NCBI GenBank assembly: GCA_963705515.1
Contig: CAVPJV010000009.1
Span: forward strand, 806,001-870,000
Source: Gaiellasilicea sp963705515
GTDB taxonomy: Bacteria; Actinomycetota; Thermoleophilia; Gaiellales; Gaiellaceae
Direction of reading: 5' to 3'
DNA: 64,000 nt
Shown in pieces: positions 16,251-25,291 of this stretch. A program made the position numbers and the translations under genes. The notes under the pieces are model-generated. The model was given only the letters and a program-made list of their open reading frames with translations, made no database searches and had not been told where the DNA came from. Positions within the stretch are counted from its first letter, which is position 1. Each line of letters opens with the position of its first letter.

Positions 16251-19200
16251 CTATACAACCGAGGCCTCGCCGAGGAGCGCGCGCGCCTCGGTGAGGAAGT
16301 CCGTGTCGATCTGGACCGTGTAGCCGGGGCCGAGGGCCAGCGTCTTCGGCCCCATCGAGGTCTCCAGCGCAACGAGCACCCGCGACGGCCCCGGGTAGTC
16401 CTTGACCAGGTGCGCGAGGTCGCGGATCAGGCCGGCCCGCGCCTCCCGCGCGTCGAGCTTGAACTTGATCTCCGTCCGCTCCCGCACCGCCTCGAAGCCG
16501 TTCACCTCGATCGCGATCAGCTTCGTCTCGCCCTGCTGCTTGTGGTCGACGCGGCCCTTGATCACGAGGATCCGGTCGGCGACACAGAGCTCGCGCGCCT
16601 GGGCGTAGGTCGAGTTGAAGACGACGACCTCGCCGCCGCCGGTGGGGTCGTCGAGGGTGAGGAAGACCATCGGCTCGCCCTTCTTCGTCGTCAGCTGCTT
16701 CACGGCGGAGACGATCCCGCCGACCGAGACGACCTCGCCGTCGCGTCGCCGCTCCATCTCGTTGAGCGTGCAGTCGGTCTTGCGCCGCAGCTGGTCGCGC
16801 ACGGCGTGCAGCGGGTGCTCGGAGACGTAGAGGCCGAGCGTCTCCTTCTCCAGCTTCAGGAGCTCAGGCTTCTCGAACTCGGCGACCGGGATCGCGGGAT
16901 GGTGCCGCGGCTCCGGCGTCGCGTCGTCGCCGCCCATGTCGAAGATCGAGGCCTGCCCGGCGAGCCGGTCGGCCGCGTGCTTCTGCCCCCACGCGAGCGC
17001 CTGCTCGAGGCAGGCGAGCATCCCCATCCGCGAGGCGCCGGTGGAGTCGAGCGCGCCGCACTTGACGAGCGCCTCGAGCGAGCGCTTGTTCACGACCTGC
17101 GGGTCGGCCCGCTCGGTGAAGTCCCAGATCGACTCGAACTCGCCGCCCTCGTCGCGGGCGCGGATGATCGCGCGCGCGGCCGACTCGCCCACCGACTTGA
17201 CCGCGTTCAGGCCGAAGCTGATCTTCCCCTCGACGACCGCGAAGTCGGTCTGCGAGGTGTTGACGTCGGGCGGCAGCACCTCGATCCCGAGCTCGTCGCA
17301 CGCGTTCACGTAGAGCGGCACCCGGTCCTTCGTGCTCATCACCGACGAGATCAGCGCCGCCATGTACTCGCACGGGTGGTTCGCCTTCAGCCACGCCGTC
17401 CGGTAGGCGATCAGCGCGTAGCAGGCCGCGTGCGACTTGTTGAACGAGTAGTCCTGCGACTTCTCGATGTCGTCCCAGAGCTGGCGCGCCACCTGCTCGG
17501 AGGTCTCGTTCGCGATGCAGCCGCTGATGAACTTGTCCTTCAGCGACGCCATCAGCTTGTGGATCTTCTTGCCGATCGCCTTGCGCAGGTCGTCCGCCTC
17601 GGCTGGGCTGAAGCCGCCGATCTGCTTCGCGATCTCCATCGACTGCTCCTGGTAGATCGAGATCCCGTACGTCGAGCCGGTGATCTCCTTCAGGCGCGGG
17701 TCGATGAAGGCGACCTGCTCCTGGCCCGCTTTCCGCTTGGCGTAGTTCGGGATGTACTGCATCGGCCCCGGCCGGTAGAGCGCGACGAGCGCGATCAGGT
17801 CCTCGAAGACGGTCGGCTTCACCTGCCGCAGCGCCTCGCGCATGCCCGACGACTCGAACTGGAAGACGCCCATCGCCTCGCCACGGGCGAGCATCGCGTA
17901 GGTCTTCTTGTCGTCGAGCGGGATCGTCGTCATGTCGACGCCGCCGATCAGCTCGACCGCCTTGTCGATCACGTCGAGGTTGCGCAGGCCGAGGAAGTCC
18001 ATCTTCAGCAGGCCCAGCGCCTCGACCGTGTTCATCGAGAACTGGGTCACGACCTCCTGGTCGGCGCCCTTCTGCTGCAGCGGGATCGTGTCGATCAGCG
18101 GCTCGGCGCCGATGACGACGCCGGCGGCGTGGATCGAGTCCTGCCGGACGAGACCCTCGAGCGGCCGCGCCAGGTCGATGATCTCCTTCGCCGCCGGATC
18201 GGTCTCGTAGGCCGTCTTCAGGTCGGAGCCGGGCTTGAGGCACTCGGCGAGCGTCTGGCCCGGCCCTTCCGGGATCAGCTTCGCGATCCGGTCGACGACG
18301 CCGTAGGGGATCTCGAGCACGCGGCCGGCGTCGCGCACCGCGGCGCGGGCGGCCATCGTCCCGAAGGTGATGATCTGGGCGACACGGTCGCGGCCGTACT
18401 TCTCGGAGACGTAGTTGATCACCCGCTCGCGGCCGTCGACCGCGAAGTCGATGTCGATGTCGGGCATCGACTTGCGGCCCGGGTTGAGGAACCGCTCGAA
18501 GAGCAGGTCGTACTTGATCGGGTCGATGTCGGTGATCTCGAGCGCGTAGGCGGCGAGCGAGCCCGCCGCCGAGCCGCGGCCCGGGCCGACGCCGATCCCG
18601 TTCACCTTCGCGAAGTGGATGAAGTCCCAGACGATCAGGAAGTAGTCGGCGAAGCCCATCTCCTTGATCGTCTTCAGCTCGAACTGGAGCCGCTCGCGCA
18701 GCTCCGGCGTCACCGTGTCGTAGCGGCGCTCGAGCCCCTGCTCGCAGAGCTCGACGAGGTACTCGAACGCATCCCGGTCGTTCGGCGTCGGGAACCTCGG
18801 CAGCAGGATGTTGCCGAGCTCGATCTCGATCGAGCAGCGCTCGGCGACCTCGAGCGTGCGCCGCATCGCGTCCTCGTGGCCCGGGAAGTCGAGCGCCATC
18901 TCGGCCGGCGTCTTGAAATAGAACTCGTTCGTGTCGAAGCGCCAGTGATTCGGGTTCTTCAGCGAGTCGCCCGACTGAATGCAGAGGAGCGCCTCGTGCG
19001 AGTAGGCGTCCTCGGCGGTGAGGTAGTGGACGTCGCCGGTGGCGACGAGCGGCAGCTTCGCCTCGGTGGCGAGCTTGACGAGCTCCGGGTTGACGCGCTG
19101 CTGCACCTCGAGGCCTGCGTTCTGGAGCTCGACGTAGGTGTTGTCGCGCCCGAACACCTGCGCGAGCCGGTCGAGGTCGGACGCGGCGTCCTTGGGCCGG

Positions 19201-19637
19201 TTCTCCTCGAGCGCCTTGCAGACGCGACCGGAGAGGCAGCCGGAGAGCGCGATCAGGCCGCCCGAGTAGCGCTCGAGCAGCTCCCAGTCGACGCGCGGCT
19301 TCGTGTAGTAGCCCTCCAGGTAGCCGAGCGAGCTGAGCTTGATCAGGTTCGAGTAGCCCGCGTTCGACTCGGCCAGCAGCGTCAGGTGCGCGTAGCCGCG
19401 CGTCCGCGCGTGGCGGTCGTCGGCGACGTAGACCTCGCAGCCGACGATCGGCTTGATCCCCTGGTCGCGCGCGGCCTTGTAGAGGTCGACCGAGCCGGCG
19501 AGCGAGCCGTGGTCGGTGAGCGCCACCGCCGGCATCTCGAGCTCGGCCGCACGGGCGGCGAGCGCCGGGATCCGGCACGCCCCGTCGAGGATCGAGTACT
19601 CGCTGTGGACGTGCAGGTGGACGAAGTCGGCGCTCAC
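16251..19637 (-). CDS. dnaE: DNA polymerase III subunit alpha
   Basis: About 1128 aa, the replicative polymerase. The N-terminal PHP domain begins VHLHVHSEYSILDG and includes ALTDHGSLAG. The palm has GPGRGSAAGSLAAYAL and the catalytic PDIDIDF block. The tau/beta-binding region and an OB fold (VVSVGGIVSAVKQL) lie at the C terminus. I prefer GTG 19637 because the PHP domain starts 5 residues later. An upstream in-frame ATG at 19706 would add a 23-residue tail lacking homology features. The length and PHP histidines suit actinobacterial DnaE1, which can carry PHP-based proofreading. A short gene lies upstream on the same strand. Confidence 0.95.
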   Translation of the reverse strand: MSADFVHLHVHSEYSILDGACRIPALAARAAELEMPAVALTDHGSLAGSVDLYKAARDQGIKPIVGCEVYVADDRHARTRGYAHLTLLAESNAGYSNLIKLSSLGYLEGYYTKPRVDWELLERYSGGLIALSGCLSGRVCKALEENRPKDAASDLDRLAQVFGRDNTYVELQNAGLEVQQRVNPELVKLATEAKLPLVATGDVHYLTAEDAYSHEALLCIQSGDSLKNPNHWRFDTNEFYFKTPAEMALDFPGHEDAMRRTLEVAERCSIEIELGNILLPRFPTPNDRDAFEYLVELCEQGLERRYDTVTPELRERLQFELKTIKEMGFADYFLIVWDFIHFAKVNGIGVGPGRGSAAGSLAAYALEITDIDPIKYDLLFERFLNPGRKSMPDIDIDFAVDGRERVINYVSEKYGRDRVAQIITFGTMAARAAVRDAGRVLEIPYGVVDRIAKLIPEGPGQTLAECLKPGSDLKTAYETDPAAKEIIDLARPLEGLVRQDSIHAAGVVIGAEPLIDTIPLQQKGADQEVVTQFSMNTVEALGLLKMDFLGLRNLDVIDKAVELIGGVDMTTIPLDDKKTYAMLARGEAMGVFQFESSGMREALRQVKPTVFEDLIALVALYRPGPMQYIPNYAKRKAGQEQVAFIDPRLKEITGSTYGISIYQEQSMEIAKQIGGFSPAEADDLRKAIGKKIHKLMASLKDKFISGCIANETSEQVARQLWDDIEKSQDYSFNKSHAACYALIAYRTAWLKANHPCEYMAALISSVMSTKDRVPLYVNACDELGIEVLPPDVNTSQTDFAVVEGKISFGLNAVKSVGESAARAIIRARDEGGEFESIWDFTERADPQVVNKRSLEALVKCGALDSTGASRMGMLACLEQALAWGQKHAADRLAGQASIFDMGGDDATPEPRHHPAIPVAEFEKPELLKLEKETLGLYVSEHPLHAVRDQLRRKTDCTLNEMERRRDGEVVSVGGIVSAVKQLTTKKGEPMVFLTLDDPTGGGEVVVFNSTYAQARELCVADRILVIKGRVDHKQQGETKLIAIEVNGFEAVRERTEIKFKLDAREARAGLIRDLAHLVKDYPGPSRVLVALETSMGPKTLALGPGYTVQIDTDFLTEARALLGEASVV

Positions 19638-19729
19638 GGACGGCCCATTCTTGCAGGGGGTCCCGACGACCACGTTCGCTCCCTCGCCGCGACCCGCGGC
19701 GGGCACGTCCGGCCGCTCTAGAGGAGGGA

Positions 19730-19927
19730 CTAGAGCAAGCGGAGGTGCCCGCCGCGCAGAACGGCGTCGTTCTCCATCCAGCCGGCCTGGCGCCAGCTGG
19801 TGGTCTGCAGGAACGGCTCGCGGAGGGATCGTTCGCGCATGCGCGTCACGAGCCGCTCCGCGAGCCGCTCCTCCTCGCGGCGTGCGTAGAGCGCCGCGAA
19901 GTGCGGGTCGACCCAGCTAAAAGACAC
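19730..19927 (-). CDS. Small hypothetical protein
   Basis: The 65-aa frame begins with GTG inside the last codons of the gene upstream (11-base overlap). It encodes an Arg/Glu-rich helix (ARREEERLAERLVTRMRER) and a Trp-containing tail. Codon usage is GC3-rich in this frame. The overlap suggests translational coupling. No family recognised, and it could be spurious. Confidence 0.45.
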   Translation of the reverse strand: MSFSWVDPHFAALYARREEERLAERLVTRMRERSLREPFLQTTSWRQAGWMENDAVLRGGHLRLL

Positions 19928-20372
19928 GGCTGTAGCCGATCTCCCAGAGGGCCGTCCAGGTGGCGCCGCCGTCGTCGGAGCGCTGATACGACCAGTCGAA
20001 CCCGTTCGCGTCGATCCGCTCCCAGCGCATCCGGAAGAGGGCGCCGTCGGCGACCCGTCGGAGCTCCATCGCCCCGTCCTCGAAGCGGCCGCTGAAGTCG
20101 AGGTAGATCCCCTCGCTGTCGACCCACGTCTGCTTCCAGCACTGCGCCTTGCGGTCGTAGACCGAGTAGGAGAGCCCCTGGTAGTCGAGGCTCGGCCGGC
20201 CGTCGAAGTTCTCGACCAGCACCTTCCCGCCCAGATCGGCGTAGACGGAGTTCGTCCCGATGTGCTCGAGACCGTCAGCGTTCCACGTGCAGTCCCACTC
20301 CCCCAGCCAGAAGTCGAACTGGCGCGCCGGGTCGAGCTCGATGGTGCGTGGCTCGGCGTGGGCGACGCTCAT
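19917..20372 (-). CDS. DUF1579-like beta-barrel protein
   Basis: The 151-aa protein has FDFWLGEWDCTWNADG near residue 20 and later GGKVLVENFDGRP, YSVYDRKAQCWKQTWVDSEG and YQRSDDGGATW. This is the pattern of DUF1579-type lipocalin/heme-binding-like barrels. Function unknown: a small-ligand binder is plausible. It starts at ATG 20372, divergent from the two-domain VOC gene across a 154-base region in which I see no clear promoter besides the VOC gene's AAGGAGG ribosome site. It probably leads an operon with the 65-aa frame and perhaps dnaE. Confidence 0.7.
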   Translation of the reverse strand: MSVAHAEPRTIELDPARQFDFWLGEWDCTWNADGLEHIGTNSVYADLGGKVLVENFDGRPSLDYQGLSYSVYDRKAQCWKQTWVDSEGIYLDFSGRFEDGAMELRRVADGALFRMRWERIDANGFDWSYQRSDDGGATWTALWEIGYSRVF

Positions 20373-20526
20373 GTGTACTGGAACGATCTATGTGCAAAGA
20401 GGTTAGGCGCTTAATCGAACCGCAACGAAGCCGCAACCGGAGGTACTCGCTCGGGCCGACCGATGAGTTCCCGCGGCTGGCACAGTCGAAGGTTGCAGAA
20501 CGGAATCCCGAGCCCAAGGAGGCCCC

Positions 20527-21294
20527 ATGCCTGCACCAACCATCGTCGTCGGCGCTCCCTGCTGGAACGATCTCTTCAGCTCCGACACCGACCGCGCGAA
20601 GGAGTTCTACGGCCAGCTCTTCGGCTGGACGACCATGGATCCCGGCCCCGAGTACGGCGGCTACTTCCTCTTCCAGAAGGACGGCAAGGTCGTCGCCGGC
20701 TGCATGGCCAACGACGGCGAGCAGGGCGTCCCGGACGCGTGGACGATCTACCTCTCGACCGACGATGCCGACCGCACCGCCGAGGCCGCGAAGGCGAACG
20801 GCGGCCAGGTGCACATGGAGCCGATGGACGTGACCCAGAACGGCCGCTTCACGATGCTCGCCGATCCGGGCGGCGCCGCGATCGGCGCCTGGCAGCCGCG
20901 CGACGTGAGCGGCTTCGAGATCCGCGGCGAGGCCGGCGCGCCCGCCTGGTTCGAGCTGCACACGCGCGACTACGACAAGAGCGTCGCCTTCTACCGCGAC
21001 GTCTTCGGCTGGGACACGCACACGGTCGGAGACACCGACGAGTTCCGCTACACGACCCTCGGCGAGGGCGAGACCGCGCAGGCCGGGATCATGGACTGGC
21101 CCGACGAGCTCCCGCAGGGAGCGGCCTGGTCGATCTACTTCGCTGTCGACGACGTCGACGCGACGCTGGCGAAGGCCGAGGAGCTCGGCGGCACGATCGA
21201 GCGCCCCGGCGAGGACACGCCGTACGGCCGGCTCGCCACCGTCCTCGATCCGACGGGGACGCGCTTCCGGCTGATGGGCCCGAACAACAGCTGA
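20527..21294 (+). CDS. Two-domain VOC protein (CFP30B-like)
   Basis: The 255-aa protein holds two glyoxalase-type VOC domains: residues about 6-120 (CWNDLFSSDTDRAKEFYGQL; MLADPGGAAIGAWQP) and about 135-253 (WFELHTRDYDKSVAFYRDVF; VLDPTGTRFRLMGP). The duplicated layout with FYGQLFGW / FYRDVFGWDT matches actinobacterial Cfp30B-like proteins. Substrate unknown. The start is well set by AAGGAGG 6 bases before ATG. It ends in a strong hairpin shared with the convergent DUF6351 gene. Confidence 0.87.
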   Translation: MPAPTIVVGAPCWNDLFSSDTDRAKEFYGQLFGWTTMDPGPEYGGYFLFQKDGKVVAGCMANDGEQGVPDAWTIYLSTDDADRTAEAAKANGGQVHMEPMDVTQNGRFTMLADPGGAAIGAWQPRDVSGFEIRGEAGAPAWFELHTRDYDKSVAFYRDVFGWDTHTVGDTDEFRYTTLGEGETAQAGIMDWPDELPQGAAWSIYFAVDDVDATLAKAEELGGTIERPGEDTPYGRLATVLDPTGTRFRLMGPNNS

Positions 21295-21302
21295 CCAGCG
21301 GC

Positions 21303-21329
21303 GGGGGCCGCGCACTCGGCGCGGCCCCC
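21303..21329. terminator. Bidirectional terminator hairpin
   Basis: GGGGGCCGCGC (21303-21313) pairs perfectly with GCGCGGCCCCC (21319-21329) around a 5-base loop. It sits between two convergent genes, 9 bases after one stop and 17 bases from the other. No T-run follows, as is common in high-GC Actinobacteria. Confidence 0.75.
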
Positions 21330-21345
21330 CTCGCTCGCTCTCCTC

Positions 21346-23663
21346 CTAGGGCCTCGTCAAGCCGCCGTAGAACTCCGGCGGCATGCCGGCGTCGGGCTTC
21401 GAGTAGTCGCAGACGCCCGTCGGGAAGATCGCCTTCAACCGTGCGAGCTCGGCCGCGCCCGGCGCCCACGTCCCGTAGAGACCGCGCGCGAGCGCCGACT
21501 CCACCGACTGCAGCGCGCACTTGAAGACGCCGCCCTGGATCGGGCCGCCAGCCACGGTCCGGGAGGTCCCGAACGGCGGGAACTGCTGGGCGCAAGTGCC
21601 CTTCGGGCCGCTGTCCAGGATCCCGTCCCAGACGTCGTCCCCGGCCGCGATCAGCTGTCCGTTCTGGTCGAAGCAGGAGTCGACCGCGTCGGCCGGCTTG
21701 TTGCGGTTGACGCTGTACTCCGGATGCGCCTCGATGTTCTTGAGCCAGCGGTCGAGCACGAGCAGCGCCTGCGGCGTCTGGTCGAACCGGGCTCCAGGCG
21801 CACCAGGCGCCGGCACCGCCGTGAACCAGATCAGCTGGTTCCTCGCGTTGCCGTCGTAGTTCAGCATCCGCTGCCGCGAGGCGAACGACTGGTGCGAGTT
21901 GTGCATGTCGAGGAACGGCTCCAGGTAGTGGCGCCAGTCGATCACCGGGATGTCGAGCTTGCCCCGGAAGACCATCCCCGAGCGGTAGGCGGCGTACTGC
22001 GCCTTCTGATCGCCCGTGCGCCGCGCTGCCGGTGTCGCACCGCCGTCGGCCGAGAGGCTCATGTTGCGAGCGCTCCAGACGTCCGGGAGTTGCGTTGCGC
22101 AGAGCGCCGCGATGAACGGGACAGCCCTCCTGGACCATGTCCTTCGAGGCCTTCCAGGAGCCGACGTTCGCGTTCAGGTCGAGGAACTGCTCGGGCGTGA
22201 TCGAGCCCGTCTGCAGCGCCTTCAGCCCGTACTGAACGCCGACGTTGTCCCACGGTGACCGGGCGTAGCCGGTCTCGTCGGTGCCGTAGATGTTGACCAG
22301 GTCGCCCCAGTGCGTCCACTCGACCGGCCCGTGGACCGCCGGGTTGTAGCCCGGCGCGGTGCCGAAGAGCGGGTTGAGCGCCAGCGGCGAGAGGCCGCGC
22401 CAGCCGTTGATGCACTCGGTCGAGCCCGGCGTCGGCATGTACGGCATCACGGCCGCGTACGGGTTCGGGATCACCGGCGAGGAGTTGAGGCCCTCGATCA
22501 GCGTCCGGTTGACCCACGTCCGCCACGTCGAGAGCGGGTTCGCGAGCACCTTCGAGTCGAGCCAGCGCTCGAGCAGCTCGCAGTCGCCGACGTGGATCGT
22601 CTGCGTGACCATGTCGGGGTACGAGTACTGCGGCACGCCGCCGTCGATCAGGCCCGGATGGTTCTGGCCGTAGACGTACTGCTGGATCGCGCCGCCGGAG
22701 CCGCCGACCGCGATCGTGTACTCCGGCTCCGCGTAGGCCGAGATGAAGCGGTCCTTGAGCATGATCGCCGTCTCGCCGCCGAGCTGGAGGTTGTAGTGGG
22801 TGTTCGTGCGCGTGCCGCTGGAGTAGAGGACGGCATAGCCCATCCGCAGGCCGGCGAGATAGCGCATGTCGCCACTCGACGCTGCGCCCTGCGTGTGCCC
22901 GATCGCGACGCCGCCCGAGAAGCTGAAGAGCGCCTTCCGGTTCCAGGCCGAGAGGTCCGGCGTCGCCGTCTGCGAGCCCGGCGAGAGCATCAGGATCGAG
23001 TACATGAAGCGGTTGATCACGCCTCGCTCCCAGCGCAGGATCATCGGCACCGTCTTGCCGTCCATCGTCGTCGTCATGCTCGATCGACGATGCGGGCGGC
23101 GGCGAGGCCGGGTCGTAGGGCAGGAACGCGCCCGGCAGGTTGCGGTAGACGAACGACGTCACCGTCGGCGTTTCGCACGTCGGCGACTGCGGGATCGGCG
23201 GCAGGCCCATCCCGGCCGCGTTGCCCGGAGTCGCACAGACGAAGACCTGCTGGTGCGGTCCGGAGAACATCGGGCCCTGAAGCGGGTTGTTCGTCAGCTT
23301 CAGCTCGTCGTAGTACTTGTTGCCCTTCGAGTTCTTGTGGCTGCTCGCGACGATCGTGCTCTGGCCGAGCGGCAGGCCGGTGACGACGCCCTCGAGCTGG
23401 TGGTTCCCCTCCGGGTCGGGCCCGAAGGCGGCGGTGACGTCATTGCCGTTGAGCGTCACGTCGACGTCGCCGAGCGGCGTCTTCTCCGGGACGGCGATCT
23501 CGATCCGCGCGTCGTCGCCGGAGACGTACTGCGCCGGGCTCGAGACGACGCTGATCGTCAGCGCGTTCTTCTTGGCGGGCGTCTCGTAGCCGGCGGCGGT
23601 CGCCGCCGGTACGGCGACGAGCGCTGCGGCGATGACGGCGAGTCGCCAGGTCGTTCGTTTCAT
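21346..23663 (-). CDS. Secreted DUF6351-family alpha/beta-hydrolase-like protein (two frameshifts)
   Basis: One product is read across three frames, changing near 23085 and 22130. It begins with a signal peptide (LAVIAAALVAVPAATAAG) and ATG 23663 preceded by AAGGGGAGA. The N-terminal domain has Ig-like features (YVSGDDARIEIAVPEKT). A hydrolase-like core follows with nucleophile-elbow candidate AVGGSGGAIQQY, then YPDMVTQTIHVGDCELLERW, and the C-terminal part contains FDQTPQALLVLDRWLKNIE. About 770 aa in all, as in DUF6351 proteins, which resemble tannase/PHB-depolymerase-type esterases. Motifs continue across both breaks, so error is more likely than decay. Substrate unknown. Confidence 0.72.
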
Positions 23664-23782
23664 GTGTCTCCCCTTCCCCTGCGGTGGTTGCCGGGACTAT
23701 CTCGCCGTCGCGGGACCGGGGTCAAGCTGGTACCCGCTCGGCGCGCAAATTTCCAGGGATCACATTTCCCTCTGAATTGCAC

Positions 23783-23811
23783 TTGACATAACGCGCCGAA
23801 GTCTGCAAACT
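23783..23811 (+). promoter_or_regulatory. Strong sigma70-type promoter
   Basis: A consensus -35 TTGACA (23783-23788) is followed after 17 bases by CAAACT (23806-23811), which keeps the key A2 and T6 of a -10 box. Transcription would start near 23818, about 45 bases before the first small ORF. The surroundings are unusually AT-rich for this genome. Confidence 0.6.
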
Positions 23812-23863
23812 ACACGGTTCGTATCCGAGCATCCCGCTCGGGTCTTCGCGGAAAGGAGGTCGA

Positions 23864-23917
23864 GTGAATCTCGTGATCATCATGTACCTCGGCCGGCCCC
23901 TCCGCTTTCCGGCGTAG
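23864..23917 (+). CDS. Small ORF 1 (17-aa peptide)
   Basis: GTG 23864 opens a 17-codon frame (VNLVIIMYLGRPLRFPA). A near-perfect AAAGGAGGT at 23852-23860 ends 3 bases before it, among the strongest ribosome sites in the window. The peptide has a hydrophobic front half and a basic end. It is first in a transcript with two further small ORFs. It could be a leader peptide controlling the hairpins downstream, or a small membrane-active peptide. Not recognised. Confidence 0.5.
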   Translation: MNLVIIMYLGRPLRFPA

Positions 23918-23943
23918 GTCACCGGCTCCTCAGAGGTAGCCCA

Positions 23944-24001
23944 CGGCGCTTCAGCGCCGCATGGCCACCTGCATCTGAGCATCACGACGCTGCATTGCAG
24001 C
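23944..24001 (+). other. Two hairpins in the small-ORF leader
   Basis: CGGCGC-TTCA-GCGCCG (23944-23959) and GCTGC-ATT-GCAGC (23989-24001) lie between small ORF 1 and small ORF 2. They could act as RNA-processing or attenuation structures. No T-run follows either one. Confidence 0.4.
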
Positions 24002-24053
24002 TTCAGCCGCCGTTATTTGCGCCGTCAATTCCGACACGAAAGGAAGCTCATTC

Positions 24054-24161
24054 ATGAGCGTGCTTTTGCCTGTCCTCTATTTCAACGCACTCAATCGAAT
24101 CCACGCGGAAAGGAGGGATGACAATGCTGCATCACGAAGCACTTCTACAGCTGACCCGTGA
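24054..24161 (+). CDS. Small ORF 2 (35-aa peptide)
   Basis: ATG 24054 follows GAAAGGAA at normal distance. The peptide begins MSVLLPVLYFNALNRIHA, an amphipathic or hydrophobic start, and then becomes polar. The stop TGA (24159-24161) lies 35 bases inside small ORF 3, whose ribosome site is embedded in this frame. That arrangement suits translational coupling. Alternatively only the N-terminal portion matters. Confidence 0.4.
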   Translation: MSVLLPVLYFNALNRIHAERRDDNAASRSTSTADP

Positions 24162-24309
24162 CCGTCAGCACGAGCGCCAGCGCGAGGCCGAGGCCGAGCG
24201 GCTGGCACGGCAGACGCGCGGTAGCCGGCAGCACCGCCGGCGGCTGACGCTGGACGCCGCACTCGGGCTGCTCCGGCACCGCGGCGCCACCCAGAGCCAT
24301 GGCGCCTAA
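24124..24309 (+). CDS. Small ORF 3 (61-aa Arg/Glu-rich protein)
   Basis: ATG 24124 is preceded by AAAGGAGGG with a 6-7 base gap. The ATG at 24118 is only one base from GGAGG and is unlikely to be used. The product is a charged helix (LQLTRDRQHERQREAEAERL) followed by an Arg/His-rich tail, and resembles small soluble helical proteins common downstream of leader peptides in Actinobacteria. It is followed 10 bases after its stop by a strong terminator. Function unknown. Confidence 0.65.
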   Translation: MLHHEALLQLTRDRQHERQREAEAERLARQTRGSRQHRRRLTLDAALGLLRHRGATQSHGA

Positions 24310-24319
24310 AGGCTTCTCC

Positions 24320-24363
24320 AGAGGACGGTGAGGCCGCGCGTGGGGGCGCGGCCTCCGTCCTCT
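24320..24363 (+). terminator. Strong two-step terminator hairpin
   Basis: AGAGGACGG (24320-24328) pairs with CCGTCCTCT (24355-24363), and AGGCCGCGC (24331-24339) pairs with GCGCGGCCT (24346-24354). Together these make 18 bp of perfect pairing with one 2-base bulge and a 6-base loop. The 3' arm abuts the -10 box of the next gene. Confidence 0.8.
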
Positions 24364-24374
24364 ACCTTCTCGGC

Positions 24375-25274
24375 ATGGAGCGGCGCCTCCGAATCGCGGC
24401 CGTCGTGCTCGTGCTCGCGTGGTTTTTCGTGCCGCTGCTGCGGAACTCGATCCCTGCCTGGATCCCCTTCCTCGCCTTCGCCGCGCTCGAGCTGCAGTTC
24501 CTCGTCGCCGGATGGCGGGAGCGCGAAGCGCCGCGCGGCAAGCGCGGGCGCGCACCGCTGCCCGAGGACGTCGAGGAGTTCGGCGGCCCCGAGTGGCTCG
24601 AGCCGGCGCTCGTCGAGACCGAGAGCCACCAGGTCTGGGTGCCGGCCGACATCGAGCGCGGGCCGCGCGTCGTCCGCCCGCGCCGAAGCCTCCTGCCGCG
24701 GCTCGAGGGCGTCCTCGTCCTCGCCGGCCTCGTGCTGCTGCTCGTCCTCCTGCCCGAAGGCGGCTGGCGCGGCCTCGACGAGCAGGACCAGCGACGGACC
24801 GAGGCGCGCCTCTCGGCCGAGGCGGCACGGATCGCCGGCCACGACGCGCACATCCGCTGCGACGGCCAGGGCGAGGCGGTCGGCATCGTCCAGCACGCGG
24901 ACGGCGTCGCCGAAGTCGGCGGCGGGAACGCCTTCCTGACCCCGGAGATCTGCTACCGGCTCTACCGGCTCGCGTTCAAGGGTGACGAGGGCGCGTTCAG
25001 CCAGACCGCGCGCGCGATCGCCGTCCTCGCCCACGAGGCATGGCATCTCCGCGGCGAGGCCGACGAGGGCGTGACCAACTGCTACGCGTTCCAGAGCGGG
25101 GTCGCGCTGGGCGAGCGGCTCGGTCTCTCACCGGGGACGGCGGCGCGGATGATGCGGCAGCAGCTGGCGGAGAACCCGCTTCAGGCGAAGTCGGCGCCCG
25201 CCTACCTCGTGCCGTCGGAGTGCCGGAACGGCGGCGAGCTCGACCTCTCGCCGGGCACGAGCCGTTTCCCCTGA
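24375..25274 (+). CDS. Membrane-anchored putative zinc metallo-protein (HEAWH)
   Basis: The 299-aa protein has two N-terminal hydrophobic segments (LRIAAVVLVLAWFFVPLL; IPFLAFAALELQFLVAG), a Pro/Arg-rich stretch, and a third TM (LVLAGLVLLLVLLPEGGW at about 120). The soluble C-terminal domain contains LAHEAWHLRGEADEGVTNCYA. HEAWH is an HExxH zinc motif, and the Glu/Asp-rich GEADEG could hold a third ligand. Two Cys (TNCYA, SECRNGG) may form a disulfide if the domain is external. It starts at ATG 24375 with TACCTT 6 bases upstream, a leaderless-type promoter. Not a family I can name; peptidase activity is inferred only. Confidence 0.72.
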   Translation: MERRLRIAAVVLVLAWFFVPLLRNSIPAWIPFLAFAALELQFLVAGWREREAPRGKRGRAPLPEDVEEFGGPEWLEPALVETESHQVWVPADIERGPRVVRPRRSLLPRLEGVLVLAGLVLLLVLLPEGGWRGLDEQDQRRTEARLSAEAARIAGHDAHIRCDGQGEAVGIVQHADGVAEVGGGNAFLTPEICYRLYRLAFKGDEGAFSQTARAIAVLAHEAWHLRGEADEGVTNCYAFQSGVALGERLGLSPGTAARMMRQQLAENPLQAKSAPAYLVPSECRNGGELDLSPGTSRFP

Positions 25275-25291
25275 TACGTTCGCCGCGTCGC

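Noticed and set aside
16167..19721. A 1184-codon open frame antisense to dnaE
   Set aside because: High GC leaves antisense frames open. The product is low-complexity Arg/Asp/Leu-rich, while the minus strand encodes an intact DnaE.
23864..24001. Amino-acid attenuator leader peptide
   Set aside because: The peptide has no run of one amino acid, and no biosynthetic operon follows. The possibility of another kind of leader is kept as a finding.
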